From NCBI RefSeq assembly GCF_003182355.1, contig NZ_QGTW01000005.1:186001-250000 (forward strand): a stretch of DNA of 64,000 nucleotides. Direction: 5' to 3'. Positions within the stretch are counted from its first letter, which is position 1; the number at the start of each line of letters is the position of its first letter. This document shows positions 36,430 through 45,357 of this stretch, piece after piece. Below the pieces are notes generated by a model. It ran no database searches. It worked only from the letters and a program-made list of their open reading frames with translations, and was not told the DNA's origin. The stretch comes from Cytobacillus oceanisediminis. Its GTDB lineage: Bacteria; Bacillota; Bacilli; Bacillales; Cytobacillaceae. The translations under genes were made by a program, and so were the position numbers.

Positions 36430-37449
36430 CTAAATGGCTGTGCCGGCTTTTTCTCTATCCGCCATAATGCTTGTACTATGAAGCGGTTGTACTTTTGAGC
36501 CAGGGTCAATGTATACTTTTGCATTGCTGACAGCTGTCGGTGCCTCCCCAAAGCCGCTGGCAATAAGCTTTACTTTCCCTTCATAGGTGCAGATGTCACC
36601 CGCTGCATAAATCCCGGGAATATTCGTTTCCATTTTGGAATTTACCAGAATAGCATTTTTCTCTATTTCCAATCCCCAGTCCTTAATAGGCCCCAGTGAG
36701 GATACAAATCCAAAATTAACTAATACGTCATCTGCTGGGATGGCCATTGTTTCCCCACTGCTTGTGTTTTTCACCATTACGTTTTCTATTTCATCTGCCC
36801 CAGCCAGCTCCACTGGCACATAAGGCGTCAACACCTCCACATTGGACTCCATCAAACGTTCCACACTATGCTCATGTGCCCGGAACTTATCTCTCCTGTG
36901 AATAAGGGTTACTTTTTCGGCAATGGGCTCCAGCATTAAAGCCCAGTCAACAGCTGAATCTCCGCCGCCGAAGAGGACAACCTTTTTGCCGGCAAACTGA
37001 TTTAAGTCTGTAACAAAGTAATGAAGATTTTTATGTTCAAATTTGTTCTCGCTGACGATGTTTAACTTCCGCGGCTGGAAAGCACCATTCCCCGCCGTAA
37101 TAATTACTGCCTTTGAATAATGGATGCCCTTATTCGTGTGAATCGCAAATGATTGATCAGACTGGCGGACGATGGCTTCGACAGATTCCCCTAAACAGAC
37201 AGACGGATTAAATTGATTCATTTGTTTTAACAAATTGTCTATCAGCTCTTGCGCTCTTACCTTGGGAAAACCAGCTATGTCATAAATATATTTTTCCGGA
37301 TATAACGCTGATAATTGGCCGCCCAGCTGCGGAAGACTCTCAATCATTTTCACCGAAGCCTGGCGCATCCCCGCATAAAAAGCAGTAAATAAACCAACAG
37401 GGCCTCCGCCAATAATGGTGATATCGAAAGCATCAGGGTAATTTCCCAT
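36430..37449 (-). CDS. Flavin-dependent ferredoxin/Rieske-type NADPH reductase (YumC-like FNR)
   Basis: 339 residues, thioredoxin-reductase-like FNR type 2. FAD motif [20 protein letters not shown] near residue 8, NAD(P)H motif [17 protein letters not shown] near 155, and late [16 protein letters not shown]. No redox CXXC. It likely passes electrons from NADPH to the Rieske enzyme, replacing the CntB reductase. The frame is open to 37512, but the ATG at 37449 is preceded by GGAGG and by a sigma-54 promoter, so the shorter form is used. A decayed copy of its first ~70 codons lies at 40979-41208. Confidence 0.85.
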   Translation of the reverse strand: MGNYPDAFDITIIGGGPVGLFTAFYAGMRQASVKMIESLPQLGGQLSALYPEKYIYDIAGFPKVRAQELIDNLLKQMNQFNPSVCLGESVEAIVRQSDQSFAIHTNKGIHYSKAVIITAGNGAFQPRKLNIVSENKFEHKNLHYFVTDLNQFAGKKVVLFGGGDSAVDWALMLEPIAEKVTLIHRRDKFRAHEHSVERLMESNVEVLTPYVPVELAGADEIENVMVKNTSSGETMAIPADDVLVNFGFVSSLGPIKDWGLEIEKNAILVNSKMETNIPGIYAAGDICTYEGKVKLIASGFGEAPTAVSNAKVYIDPGSKVQPLHSTSIMADREKAGTAI

Positions 37450-37486
37450 TACTGAACCTCCTTTATGTCGTTCTATATACTTTTTA

Positions 37487-37504
37487 ATGCAAGTACTGTG
37501 CCAA
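37487..37504 (-). promoter_or_regulatory. Sigma-54 (-24/-12) promoter of the carnitine-type operon
   Basis: Minus strand: TTGGCACAGTACTTGCAT, a perfect match to TGGCAC-N5-TTGC. It lies 38 bp before the reductase start codon. Palindromic enhancer candidates are 60-110 bp upstream. Confidence 0.85.
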
Positions 37505-37563
37505 CAGTGCAAACCCTTGGTAATAAGGCAAAAAATTTAAAATTTACTGAAAAGAGATGCGAT

Positions 37564-37616
37564 TTGAGTTAAAATGAACTCAATTAGCAGATTTATTTGA
37601 ACCAAAAATGACTCAA
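37564..37616. promoter_or_regulatory. Candidate enhancer sites for the sigma-54 activator (left copy)
   Basis: Perfect inverted repeat TTGAGTT-aaaatg-AACTCAA at 37564-37583 and a half-site AATGACTCAAT at 37606-37616. The same pair occurs at 41287-41335 in front of the activator gene. Confidence 0.65.
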
Positions 37617-37870
37617 TAGGAGCTTCAACGAATGAAAATGCCTTCTATTGTACTGAGGTAAATCGGCGGAAGAAGCCGTACTACATGAGACAGCAGGCAT
37701 ATATTGAGGCAGAGCTGATGATTTTCTCTTCATCCTTATGAGTTAATTTTGACTCAGTTTTATCCTCTCTCATTCATCAATTTAATTTTCTGTATTTCCC
37801 TAGAAGTGATAACAACCAGTTCAATTTCGTTTGTAATTAAGATCAGAATGGCCCGATTGTAACAAACAGC
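37617..37870. pseudogene. Broken N-terminal copy of the sigma-54 activator with internal inversion
   Basis: The stretch from 37631 to about 37720 matches the activator gene at 41361-41660: start ATGAAAATGCC, then a jump of about 200 bp to codons near 70-97 (CTTCTATTGTAC, CATGAGACAGCAG and so on), with frameshifts. From about 37740 to 37870 the match continues but inverted, encoding on the minus strand AILILITNEIELVVIT and SREIQKIKLMNER, the counterpart of activator residues about 99-131. So the left copy was truncated, deleted and partly inverted. The AT-rich remainder up to 38060 has nothing recognised. Confidence 0.75.
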
Positions 37871-38059
37871 AAAAGGATCAAAAAATTGGATGGTATTAGG
37901 CAGTCCTTTAATAGCTATGGGCTCCATGCTGTGTAAGACTTTCATAAACTATGAGATAATAAAAAGAAGGATAGCGCTGTATTTTAGGAGACTCATAAAA
38001 TTATCTGACTTATGTGGACTTAAAACGGAGGATATCATCAAAGTTACCTCAAGGAGCGA

Positions 38060-38092
38060 AAAAAATAGAGATGTTCTTTTTATGAACATCTC
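38060..38092 (-). terminator. Rho-independent terminator of the BCCT-esterase unit
   Basis: Minus strand: GAGATGTTCataaaaaGAACATCTC then TATTTTTTT. It lies about 170 bp after the esterase stop. Confidence 0.75.
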
Positions 38093-38257
38093 GTTTGTCA
38101 ATATTAAATATAAAGTCATTTCCCAGCCTTTTTCGCACGGGTTTTGTAGCACTTCCTGGAAGATAAGCTAGAGGAACATCTCAAAATCTACATTTTCTGG
38201 ATCGGCAACTGCCAAGACCAATTTTTAACGTGCTATTTCTTTTGCAGCTTCCAATGT

Positions 38258-39226
38258 CTAAAATTTAACTAATGATTTATAGAAATTTCCACCATGTTGA
38301 ATCGCCTCTATGGATTCCTGAAGAATACTGGAATGGTGTAAGAAAGCATGTACTACGCCTTTAAATTCTTCTAATTCTGCTTTAATTTTATGATATGTTA
38401 ATATATCGTATAGTAATTTACTATCATCTTGAAGCGGGTCCAAATCTCCGTAAGCAATATAACAAGGAGGCACTCCTTGTGTTAAATGGTTGGAAAAACA
38501 GTCAAAATAACGTAAATCTTCATTTTCATCACCTATATACATTTTTGCATATGTAATTAAATCTTTAGAACTTAATCCATCGTAATCCCCGCCAAATAAA
38601 CGCATTGATTTCGAATCAGTCAACCCATAAGAACCGTAATAAAGAAGCAAGCAGCGTATATAGGATACATCTTTCTTTTTATCCCTTAAATATAAAGACG
38701 TAGCCAAGGATAAATTAGCACCACCCGAATCTCCTGCAAGGGAAATATCATTCTGATCGATATCGTATTCTGCTGAATTAGCACGTAACCAATCTATTAA
38801 GAAGGCACACTCTTTCACTTGTGTCGGGTATTTAAATTCAGGAGCTAAATGATAGTCAATCCCTATGACAACTGATTCAGTTTCTTCCATTAATAAGCGC
38901 ATAATCTTACTATGCGTGTCAAGATTCCCTACCACAAACCCACCACCATGGATATAAAGAATCGCCCCTTTCCCAGTCCTGCGCTTCGGATAGTGAAAAC
39001 GAATAGGGATAGACCCGTACGGTCCCTCTACCTCTCTATCAATGGTTTTTTTCGGTTCCGGACCACCTTCGTTCCAAAACTTTCTTTCATTAATATAATT
39101 CTCACGCATTTCTTCAAATGTTACATCCGTTGAAAATGCATCCTCAACAAGTTCTTTTTGTACTGTTAAAGCTTCGAGCATTTTAGGAGTCATCATTTTG
39201 TAAGCATTATATTTGTTCGTTTCCAT
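38258..39226 (-). CDS. Alpha/beta-hydrolase esterase (hormone-sensitive lipase family)
   Basis: 322 residues. HGGGFVVGN oxyanion-hole motif (about 88-96), nucleophile motif GDSGGANLS (Ser near 160), Asp in GDLDPLQDDS and His in GVVHAFLHH. A soluble carboxylesterase. The frame is open to 39253, but the ATG at 39226 is preceded by AAAGGAG at 9 bases. It lies downstream of a BCCT transporter and a small ORF in a unit served by a sigma-54 promoter. Inference: it may cut O-acyl-carnitine or another choline-type ester to release the substrate of the neighbouring oxygenase. Confidence 0.8.
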   Translation of the reverse strand: METNKYNAYKMMTPKMLEALTVQKELVEDAFSTDVTFEEMRENYINERKFWNEGGPEPKKTIDREVEGPYGSIPIRFHYPKRRTGKGAILYIHGGGFVVGNLDTHSKIMRLLMEETESVVIGIDYHLAPEFKYPTQVKECAFLIDWLRANSAEYDIDQNDISLAGDSGGANLSLATSLYLRDKKKDVSYIRCLLLYYGSYGLTDSKSMRLFGGDYDGLSSKDLITYAKMYIGDENEDLRYFDCFSNHLTQGVPPCYIAYGDLDPLQDDSKLLYDILTYHKIKAELEEFKGVVHAFLHHSSILQESIEAIQHGGNFYKSLVKF

Positions 39227-39353
39227 CTTTGTGGTCTCCTTTGTCTTTCTCAAAAAATAGTAATTTTATGTTCCATGCGATAAAAAGCAGCATTCCGATT
39301 TGCAAAACTTTTTCAGCGATAAGTTCCCATCCATGCAAATAATATAACTCCAT
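39207..39353 (-). CDS. Small membrane protein (48 aa) between BCCT transporter and esterase
   Basis: The ATG at 39353 follows GGGAGG at 8 bases. It encodes MELYYLHGWELIAEKVL, then a hydrophobic helix (QIGMLLFIAWNIKLLFF) and a charged tail. Its end overlaps the start of the esterase gene by 20 bases, and it begins 24 bp after the transporter stop, so the three form one unit. It could be an accessory subunit of the transporter. No homologue is recognised. Confidence 0.55.
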   Translation of the reverse strand: MELYYLHGWELIAEKVLQIGMLLFIAWNIKLLFFEKDKGDHKDGNEQI

Positions 39354-39377
39354 TTGTTAACCCTCCCCGTCATAAAT

Positions 39378-40940
39378 TTATATTTGTGGTTTATCTTTCA
39401 TTAGTTGTTTAATGAATGCAGTTATCATTAAGATAAAGAAAAACAGATAGGGGTAGGATAACGTAGTAGCCAAAGACTTCACTGCATTTAATGCATCATT
39501 TCCACCTAATGTAGTAGCAAAAATCCCCGTCAAAGCAATAATGGTCATGAGTAAAATCCATACTGCACTTCTAACAGGGGCTGCCTCTTTCCCTTCTATA
39601 TCTGTCATTCTTGCTAATGATAGCGCTGCACTTGTCACTGTTGTGGAAATAAACATAATCAATAGTACGATTGTTGCAATAGAAGTTAACTTAGGCCAAG
39701 GCATTGTCTGTAGAATAGCAAAGAAGGTCATATCTGGACTTTCCATAGCGTGCTTAGCTATTTTTCCAGTTCCCAAAACGGCATCTAAAAGGGCAATTCC
39801 GCCAAACGCAGCATGCCAAATCAACATAAATATCACCGGTATTGTCATAGTTACGAAGGCAAATTGGCGAATCGTTCTTCCTTTTGAAATAGAGGCAATG
39901 AATACCCCCATAAAAGGAGTCCATGAAATCCACCACATATTATTGGCAACATCCCATGTAGTCGAATAGGTTGGGTCATTACTAAATAAAAACATATCGA
40001 AATTTCTTGGGATGAGCTGATCAATATAGGTTCCCAGCAATTGAACAACTTGATTTAATATATAACGTGTTGGTCCAAATAAAATGGCAATCAGCAAAAT
40101 CAAAATGGCTAAATAGACATTCCAATCTCCTAACACTTGCATGCCCTTACCGATTTTCTTAGTTGTTGCCGCAAAAAAACACACAATAAGCAAAATGATT
40201 AATACCAGGTACGGAAGGACACTCTGGAGAGAACTGCCAATGTTCATCACTTGCTTAATCCCGGTAGATATCTGCACACTTCCTAACCCCATTGTGGCTG
40301 CAATAGTCATCGCTGAGCATACAATGGCTAAAATATTCATCGTGTTTTTTGTTGCAGGCACCCATTTTCTCCTGCCAAAACTTTTTTCAATGACATCACC
40401 AGGTAAATAGCGAATGTTATGTTTTGAAACAAAGTAAGCCATGACTAAACCCACAACACTAAATATAGCCCACACAGAAACACCCCAATGGTAAAGAGCT
40501 GTCCCCATTGCTTCTCTAGCTGCTTCCATTTTATTTGGAGCTTCCGTACTGTTGGGTGCTAGATGATAAGCATAGAGTGGCTCATTTACACCAAAATAAA
40601 TAATCCCTATACCAATAGAGGATGTAAACAACATTGCTAACCACGAAAAAATACTATAATCCGGCTTTGCATTTTTGCCCCCTATGACGATATTCCCGTA
40701 TCTAGAAATTCCTAATGCAACTAAAAATCCCATACATAAAACAGGAATTAACATGGCAGTCCATCCATACTGAGTAGCAAATAGTGACTGAATAAACGTC
40801 ATAATTTTCGCAAGTGCACTTGGGCTAATTAACGAAAAGATAGAAAAAAATGCAGTAATTAAAGCAGAAATAATGAAAATAGCAGTGAAGATCTTTGGTT
40901 TTTTTACAATACTCTCTTTTACGATAGTCTCTCCTTGCAT
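39378..40940 (-). CDS. BCCT-family transporter (copy 2), divergent type, in the sigma-54 unit
   Basis: 520 residues, twelve helices. AMLFTSSIGIGIIYFGVNEP (helix three), a shortened substrate box NNMWWISWTPFMGVFIASIS, and KGRTIRQF. The aromatic box lacks the FYWAWW lead-in of the other BCCT copies here, so specificity may differ. The start has GGAGATG at about 7 bases. Its leader is a decayed piece of a reductase gene behind a sigma-54 promoter at 41209-41226. Carnitine or an acyl-carnitine is the inferred substrate. Confidence 0.85.
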   Translation of the reverse strand: MQGETIVKESIVKKPKIFTAIFIISALITAFFSIFSLISPSALAKIMTFIQSLFATQYGWTAMLIPVLCMGFLVALGISRYGNIVIGGKNAKPDYSIFSWLAMLFTSSIGIGIIYFGVNEPLYAYHLAPNSTEAPNKMEAAREAMGTALYHWGVSVWAIFSVVGLVMAYFVSKHNIRYLPGDVIEKSFGRRKWVPATKNTMNILAIVCSAMTIAATMGLGSVQISTGIKQVMNIGSSLQSVLPYLVLIILLIVCFFAATTKKIGKGMQVLGDWNVYLAILILLIAILFGPTRYILNQVVQLLGTYIDQLIPRNFDMFLFSNDPTYSTTWDVANNMWWISWTPFMGVFIASISKGRTIRQFAFVTMTIPVIFMLIWHAAFGGIALLDAVLGTGKIAKHAMESPDMTFFAILQTMPWPKLTSIATIVLLIMFISTTVTSAALSLARMTDIEGKEAAPVRSAVWILLMTIIALTGIFATTLGGNDALNAVKSLATTLSYPYLFFFILMITAFIKQLMKDKPQI

Positions 40941-40978
40941 AGTCTCATCTCCTATATTTTAGGTGCACTATATTGGAA

Positions 40979-41208
40979 TTTGGGAAAACCAGCTATGTAG
41001 CTATGTCATAAATATATTTTTCCGCACACAAAGCTGATAATTGACGCCTAGCCGCGGAACTCTTCCAGTTATTCCCACAGGGGTCTAACCCATTCCCAAA
41101 CATAGCGGCAAAAAGACCAACAGGCCCTCCGCCGATAATGATGACATCGATAGAATTAGGGTGATTTCACATTCCTGACCTCCTTTGTATTGTTCTATAC
41201 ACTTTTTA
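40979..41208 (-). pseudogene. Decayed N-terminal copy of the flavin reductase gene
   Basis: Nucleotide match to 37261-37486 along its length (GGGAAAACCAGCTATGT, CATAAATATATTTTTCC, CAACAGGCCCTCCGCC, TGACCTCCTTT). A 10-bp duplication and many changes break the frame. The ribosome site and ATG remain, but the second codon is TGA (ATGTGA), so translation ends at once. It now forms the 5' leader of the BCCT gene that follows. Confidence 0.85.
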
Positions 41209-41226
41209 ATGCAAGTACTATGCCAA
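41209..41226 (-). promoter_or_regulatory. Sigma-54 promoter (duplicated copy) reading into BCCT copy 2
   Basis: Minus strand: TTGGCATAGTACTTGCAT, nearly the same as the promoter at 37487-37504 (one change, CAC to CAT). It points through the reductase relic into the BCCT gene at 40940. Confidence 0.75.
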
Positions 41227-41286
41227 CAGTATTAAATCCATATAAACTTAATAAAAGATTTAAAATTTACTGAAAAAATACAAGTA

Positions 41287-41335
41287 TTGAGTTAAAATCT
41301 ACTCAATAGCAAGGCTTTTTTAGTCAAAAATGACT
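41287..41335. promoter_or_regulatory. Candidate enhancer sites for the sigma-54 activator (right copy)
   Basis: Inverted repeat TTGAGT...ACTCAA at 41287-41306 and perfect palindrome AGTCAAAAATGACT at 41322-41335. They match the left copy. They lie 20-60 bp upstream of the activator start, so autoregulation is possible. Confidence 0.6.
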
Positions 41336-41360
41336 CAAGGATACATAGGAGGTGCTATGA

Positions 41361-42728
41361 ATGAAAATGCCAAATACCACAGGAAATGTAGAAATGACAC
41401 TGGAAACTTTATTAAAAATTCTCGATTATTCCTCTGATGAAATCTTTGTTCTAGATGGAGAAATGCGGATTTTATATGTAAATAAGGTATGTGAGAGGCA
41501 TTATGGACTTAAGCCAAGGGATATCATTGGTAAATACAATGTGGAGCTTTTTGAAAAAGGCTACTGGAAACCTTCTATTGTACCTGAGGTATATCGGCGG
41601 AAAGAGCCGTGTTACATGAGACAGCAGACATATATCGGGGCAGAGCTGATGACTACCGCCATCCCGATCTTAAATAACAAAAACGAAATTGAACTGGTTG
41701 TCATCACTTCTACGGAAATACAAAAAATGAAAATGATGAATGCGAGAGAGGATAAAACCGAGTCAAAAACAACTCAGCACGATGATGATGAGGAAATAAC
41801 CATTGTGACCAACAGCGGGGAGATTAAAGGAATATTGGAGTTTTGCAAAAAAGTAGCGCCAACAGATTCAAATATTCTTATTCTGGGAGAATCCGGGACC
41901 GGAAAAGGTGCCTTCTCTCAATATATTCATAAAGTCAGCAATCGAAATAAAGGATCCTTTCTTGCCATCAATTGTGCTGCCATCCCGGAAGAGTTATTGG
42001 AGTCAGAACTATTTGGCTACTCAAAAGGCGCCTTCACAGGGGCAAATAAGTTAGGAAAACAAGGATTAATAGAAGCAGCGGACGGCGGTACCATTTTCCT
42101 GGACGAAATCGGCGAAATGCCCCTTTCCGTGCAGGCTAAGCTTCTCCAGCTTATTCAGGAAAAACAGTTTATCCCTGTAGGAAGCAGCGAAATGAAGAAA
42201 GTCGACGTCCGCATCATTGCCGCTACCAATCAAAACCTGCAGGCTATGATTGAAAACAAATCATTTAGAGAGGACTTGTTTTACCGCTTAAATGTCATTG
42301 ACATTCACCTGCCGCCCTTAAGGGAAAGAAGAGAAGACATCATTCCGCTCACCTACAACTTTCTGAATAAATTCAACCAAAAATATAACGACAATAAAGT
42401 CATTTCTGAAGAATGCTTAAATGTCCTTACTCACTATTCCTGGCCGGGAAATGTGCGCCAGCTCGAAAACTTAATCGAACGGTTAGTCATTATTAGCAAT
42501 TCTATCATTCAAGTATCGGACCTCCCTGACATGATTAAAGAGAATGTCGATCAAGCTTCATACCCGTCTACATCTTCTACACTGGATCAAGCTATCGACG
42601 AGACCAAACGATTGATGGTCAAGCAATCATATGAAACTCACAAATCTTCCAGAAAGGTAGCAAGTGATCTCGGAATCAGCCAAACCAAGGCAAGCAGATT
42701 AATTAAGCAGTATTGCCATGAACACTAA
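41361..42728 (+). CDS. Sigma-54-dependent enhancer-binding activator (PAS-AAA+-Fis)
   Basis: 455 residues. PAS sensor about 10-125 (SSDEIFVLDGEMRILYVNKV). AAA+ core about 145-385: Walker A GESGTGKG, the sigma-54-contacting loop GYSKGAFTGANK, Walker B GTIFLDEIGEM, and the sensor PLRERREDI. Fis-type HTH at the C-terminus (SRKVASDLGISQTKASRLIK). It is predicted to activate both sigma-54 promoters in this region in response to a small molecule sensed by PAS, carnitine or a breakdown product. AGGAGG lies 8 bases before the ATG. Its N-terminus is duplicated at 37617-37870. Confidence 0.9.
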   Translation: MKMPNTTGNVEMTLETLLKILDYSSDEIFVLDGEMRILYVNKVCERHYGLKPRDIIGKYNVELFEKGYWKPSIVPEVYRRKEPCYMRQQTYIGAELMTTAIPILNNKNEIELVVITSTEIQKMKMMNAREDKTESKTTQHDDDEEITIVTNSGEIKGILEFCKKVAPTDSNILILGESGTGKGAFSQYIHKVSNRNKGSFLAINCAAIPEELLESELFGYSKGAFTGANKLGKQGLIEAADGGTIFLDEIGEMPLSVQAKLLQLIQEKQFIPVGSSEMKKVDVRIIAATNQNLQAMIENKSFREDLFYRLNVIDIHLPPLRERREDIIPLTYNFLNKFNQKYNDNKVISEECLNVLTHYSWPGNVRQLENLIERLVIISNSIIQVSDLPDMIKENVDQASYPSTSSTLDQAIDETKRLMVKQSYETHKSSRKVASDLGISQTKASRLIKQYCHEH

Positions 42729-42744
42729 TTAGGGTAACTAAAAG

Positions 42745-42850
42745 CCTGTCCCTATACAGATAGCCCGGTAGGGACAAAGGGACAGGTTCCATGTCCCGGG
42801 CGGATTATTGGGACAGTATACCTGTCCCCTCGTCCCTCGGGATGCGCCCG
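42745..42850. repeat. GGGACAGG-type palindromic repeat cluster
   Basis: Overlapping inverted repeats: TGTCCCTA/TAGGGACA, GGGACAGtatacCTGTCCC and CCCGGGCG-type ends. The cluster lies after the activator gene, without a T-run, so it is not a plain terminator. Such sets are common in Bacillus intergenic DNA (recognised from memory). Confidence 0.55.
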
Positions 42851-43023
42851 ATCATTGAATAACTGAGCAGCTTCAGGTCGATATCACTTTTTAGGCTTTA
42901 GAATCGTTCTTTGTAAGGGAACGCCTCCCATAAGCACAATAATAAAAAAAGGTGCCGCCCTCTTAATCTTTAACAAATCAACTAAGGGGAAGACATCTTT
43001 ATCAAGAATTGCATTTAATATAA

Positions 43024-43069
43024 ACAAGGCAACGTCCCAACCACAGTTGAAACGTTGCCTTGTTTAATG
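43024..43069. terminator. Rho-independent terminator of BCCT copy 3
   Basis: AACAAGGCAACGT/ACGTTGCCTTGTT stem of 13 bp just past the stop of the gene at 43078. Confidence 0.8.
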
Positions 43070-43077
43070 GATATCGT

Positions 43078-44634
43078 TTAACCAGCTTCCTTAATATCCT
43101 CTTTGCTTTGTTTATCGACATTTAACTTCCGATCCATTCTAATCTGACCGAGTCCGAGCTCTTTTGCTTCCTTTTTTAATGATTTAAGTAAGCTGACTAC
43201 CATTAACACCAAAATGACTGAAAATGGAAGAGCTGCGATGATCATGGTGTTTTGAAGAGCCTGCAGGCCCCCAGAATAAAGGAGAGCAATCGCAATAATT
43301 GAAAGAAGGGCTCCCCAAGTTACTTTTATAGGTGTACTTGGATTTTGCGATCCATTCGTTGTCATCATCCCTAGAACAAACGTACCAGAATCAGCTGATG
43401 TCACAAAGAACGTAACAATGATCAAAATGGCTAACAGAGATATTGCCATGCTGAGCGGAAACCCTTCTAACACGCCAAAAAGAGATTCCTCGGGAGATAA
43501 TGACGAAATCGAAAGCAGCCCTGTAGATTCAGTGAAAATGGCTGTCCCCCCAAAAGTTGTAAACCAAAGGAATCCTATTAGTGACGGAACGAGAAGGACA
43601 CCTACAACAAACTCACGAATTGTTCGGCCCTTTGAGACTCTGGCAATAAACACACCAACAAATGGAGACCAGGCAATCCACCATGCCCAATAAAAAATCG
43701 TCCATCCATTAATCCAGCTGCGTCCCTCTTCATTCAGGGGTGCTATCCTAAAACTCATGTCAATGAAGTTTTGCATATAAGTCCCGATCGTATCAGTGAA
43801 TAAATTAAGGATAAAAAGTGTCGGTCCAAAACTAAAGACAACCAAGAAAAGGACAGCCGCAAGCCCCATATTCAAATTGCTTAGCACTTTAATTCCCTTA
43901 CTTAGACCTGTTAAAGCCGAAATCATAAATAAGACTGTCACAATGAGGATAATAATGGTTTGGTTTGTTATCGTACTAGGTACATCAAAAAGGTAGGACA
44001 GTCCCCCGTTGATTTGCATGGCACCAAATCCCAAAGAGGTAGAGACCCCTAAAACCGTAGCAATGACCGCAATGACATCAATTGCCTTCCCGACTGCCCC
44101 ATCCGCATGTTTTCCAATCAGCGGTCGTAAGGTTCGGCTTATTAAACTCAGCTCCCCTTTTCTGAAAGTAAAATAAGCCAGAGCCATCGCAATCGAACCA
44201 TAGATAGCCCATGCATGGACCCCATAATGGAAGAAGGTAAATCTCATTGCATCCTTAATTCCCTGATCAGTACCCTCTTGGCCTGTAGGAGAACTTATCA
44301 TGTAATGGCTAATGGGTTCAAATGTTCCATAGAAAATTAACCCAATCCCGATACCTGCACTAAAAAGCATCGCAAGCCAAGTTGGACGGGAAAACTCAGG
44401 CTTATCCTCCTGCTTCCCGAGCTTTATCCGGCCAACTGGACTTACTAATAAATAAAAGCAGACGAACACAAATAGCGAAACAATCACTAGGTAATACCAC
44501 CCAAACGAATCCGTAATCACGCCTTGTGTACTGCTCGTGACCTTTTCTAACGACGCTGGCATTGTAATTCCCATAAGAACAAGACCAGCCATTATTGCTA
44601 ATGATACATAAAAAACAGTTGAAGCATTTTTCAT
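43078..44634 (-). CDS. BCCT-family transporter (copy 3)
   Basis: 518 residues. AMLFSAGIGIGLIFYGTFEP (helix three), TIFYWAWWIAWSPFVGVF (full aromatic box), VSKGRTIREF. It is close in type to copies 1 and 4. The open frame begins at 44772, but the first 46 residues are basic and low in hydrophobicity, and the ATG at 44634 gives the standard N-terminus (MKNASTVFYVS). GGGAG is about 12 bases upstream. Single-gene unit. Choline, betaine or carnitine are candidates. Confidence 0.8.
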   Translation of the reverse strand: MKNASTVFYVSLAIMAGLVLMGITMPASLEKVTSSTQGVITDSFGWYYLVIVSLFVFVCFYLLVSPVGRIKLGKQEDKPEFSRPTWLAMLFSAGIGIGLIFYGTFEPISHYMISSPTGQEGTDQGIKDAMRFTFFHYGVHAWAIYGSIAMALAYFTFRKGELSLISRTLRPLIGKHADGAVGKAIDVIAVIATVLGVSTSLGFGAMQINGGLSYLFDVPSTITNQTIIILIVTVLFMISALTGLSKGIKVLSNLNMGLAAVLFLVVFSFGPTLFILNLFTDTIGTYMQNFIDMSFRIAPLNEEGRSWINGWTIFYWAWWIAWSPFVGVFIARVSKGRTIREFVVGVLLVPSLIGFLWFTTFGGTAIFTESTGLLSISSLSPEESLFGVLEGFPLSMAISLLAILIIVTFFVTSADSGTFVLGMMTTNGSQNPSTPIKVTWGALLSIIAIALLYSGGLQALQNTMIIAALPFSVILVLMVVSLLKSLKKEAKELGLGQIRMDRKLNVDKQSKEDIKEAG

Positions 44635-45162
44635 ATTTAGTTTTAACTCCCATCTTTGATATATTCGCAGTGGGTTACTTCGAATGGTGAACAAATAAAA
44701 ACGCAAAACAAACAAAAATATTTTTTGTGAAGTATTACGAAACGCACCCTTAAAAAATTTGCGAAAATTCATTTATTATTATCTTCGTCATTCTTACTAA
44801 CATAAAATCACCATTGTCCATCTTTTGGGTATTGGAAAAATAGATAGATAGATAAATACGGCAGAGGTATTTTGGTTGTGAATTATTTTACAGGCTTGCT
44901 GGGGAATATTTAAATTTTAACAAAATGCGCTAAACCAATCACATACAAAAAAGAGGCTTATTTGGGATTCTAGACTTTCATTCCCTGCTCAGAAAGATTC
45001 TATAGGACATAATCTTAATATAACTCCCGAATCCTCTAATAGAGTCCATATTTCAAGAGAGAACAGTTTTCAGCGGTTTAAAATCCTGATCTCACACGGC
45101 TTAAAACCCTCCTGTCTCCTTCAAGACTTTCAAAAGTGAGTTTATTGGGAGCACTATAAATA

Positions 45163-45240
45163 ATGTTTAAAGTATTTTTTGCAGATAAGGAAATAATGGA
45201 TATCGGAATTTCGCTATCATTTCCAACTGCCGCTTTTTAA
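45163..45240 (+). CDS. Possible small ORF, 25 aa, before a terminator
   Basis: An ATG with GGAGC 10 bases upstream encodes MFKVFFADKEIMDIGISLSF plus five residues, ending just before a Rho-independent terminator. It may be a gene remnant. The surrounding 44773-45601 gap (about 830 bp) otherwise holds only this and the ORF at 45358-45483. Confidence 0.25.
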   Translation: MFKVFFADKEIMDIGISLSFPTAAF

Positions 45241-45251
45241 CTTTAATTAAG

Positions 45252-45290
45252 AAAAGCCCGCTTTTATGAAAAAATTGGGCTCTTCTTTTC
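45252..45290 (+). terminator. Rho-independent terminator
   Basis: AGCCCG...TTGGGCT stem followed by CTTCTTTTC, plus-strand orientation. Confidence 0.55.
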
Positions 45291-45357
45291 TTATCATTAT
45301 TTAACAATATACACGGCACCTTACCTTTAATGATGGCCAGTTATTGGGTGAGGAAAC

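Noticed and set aside
37760-37945. 61-aa minus-strand ORF as an independent gene
   Set aside because: Its C-terminal half is the inverted fragment of the sigma-54 activator; it is best explained as part of the broken copy.
42884-43029. Minus-strand hydrophobic frame (KIKRAAPFFIIVLMGGVPLQ) after BCCT copy 3
   Set aside because: No start codon of quality; the frame runs through the BCCT terminator stem. Kept only as a note.
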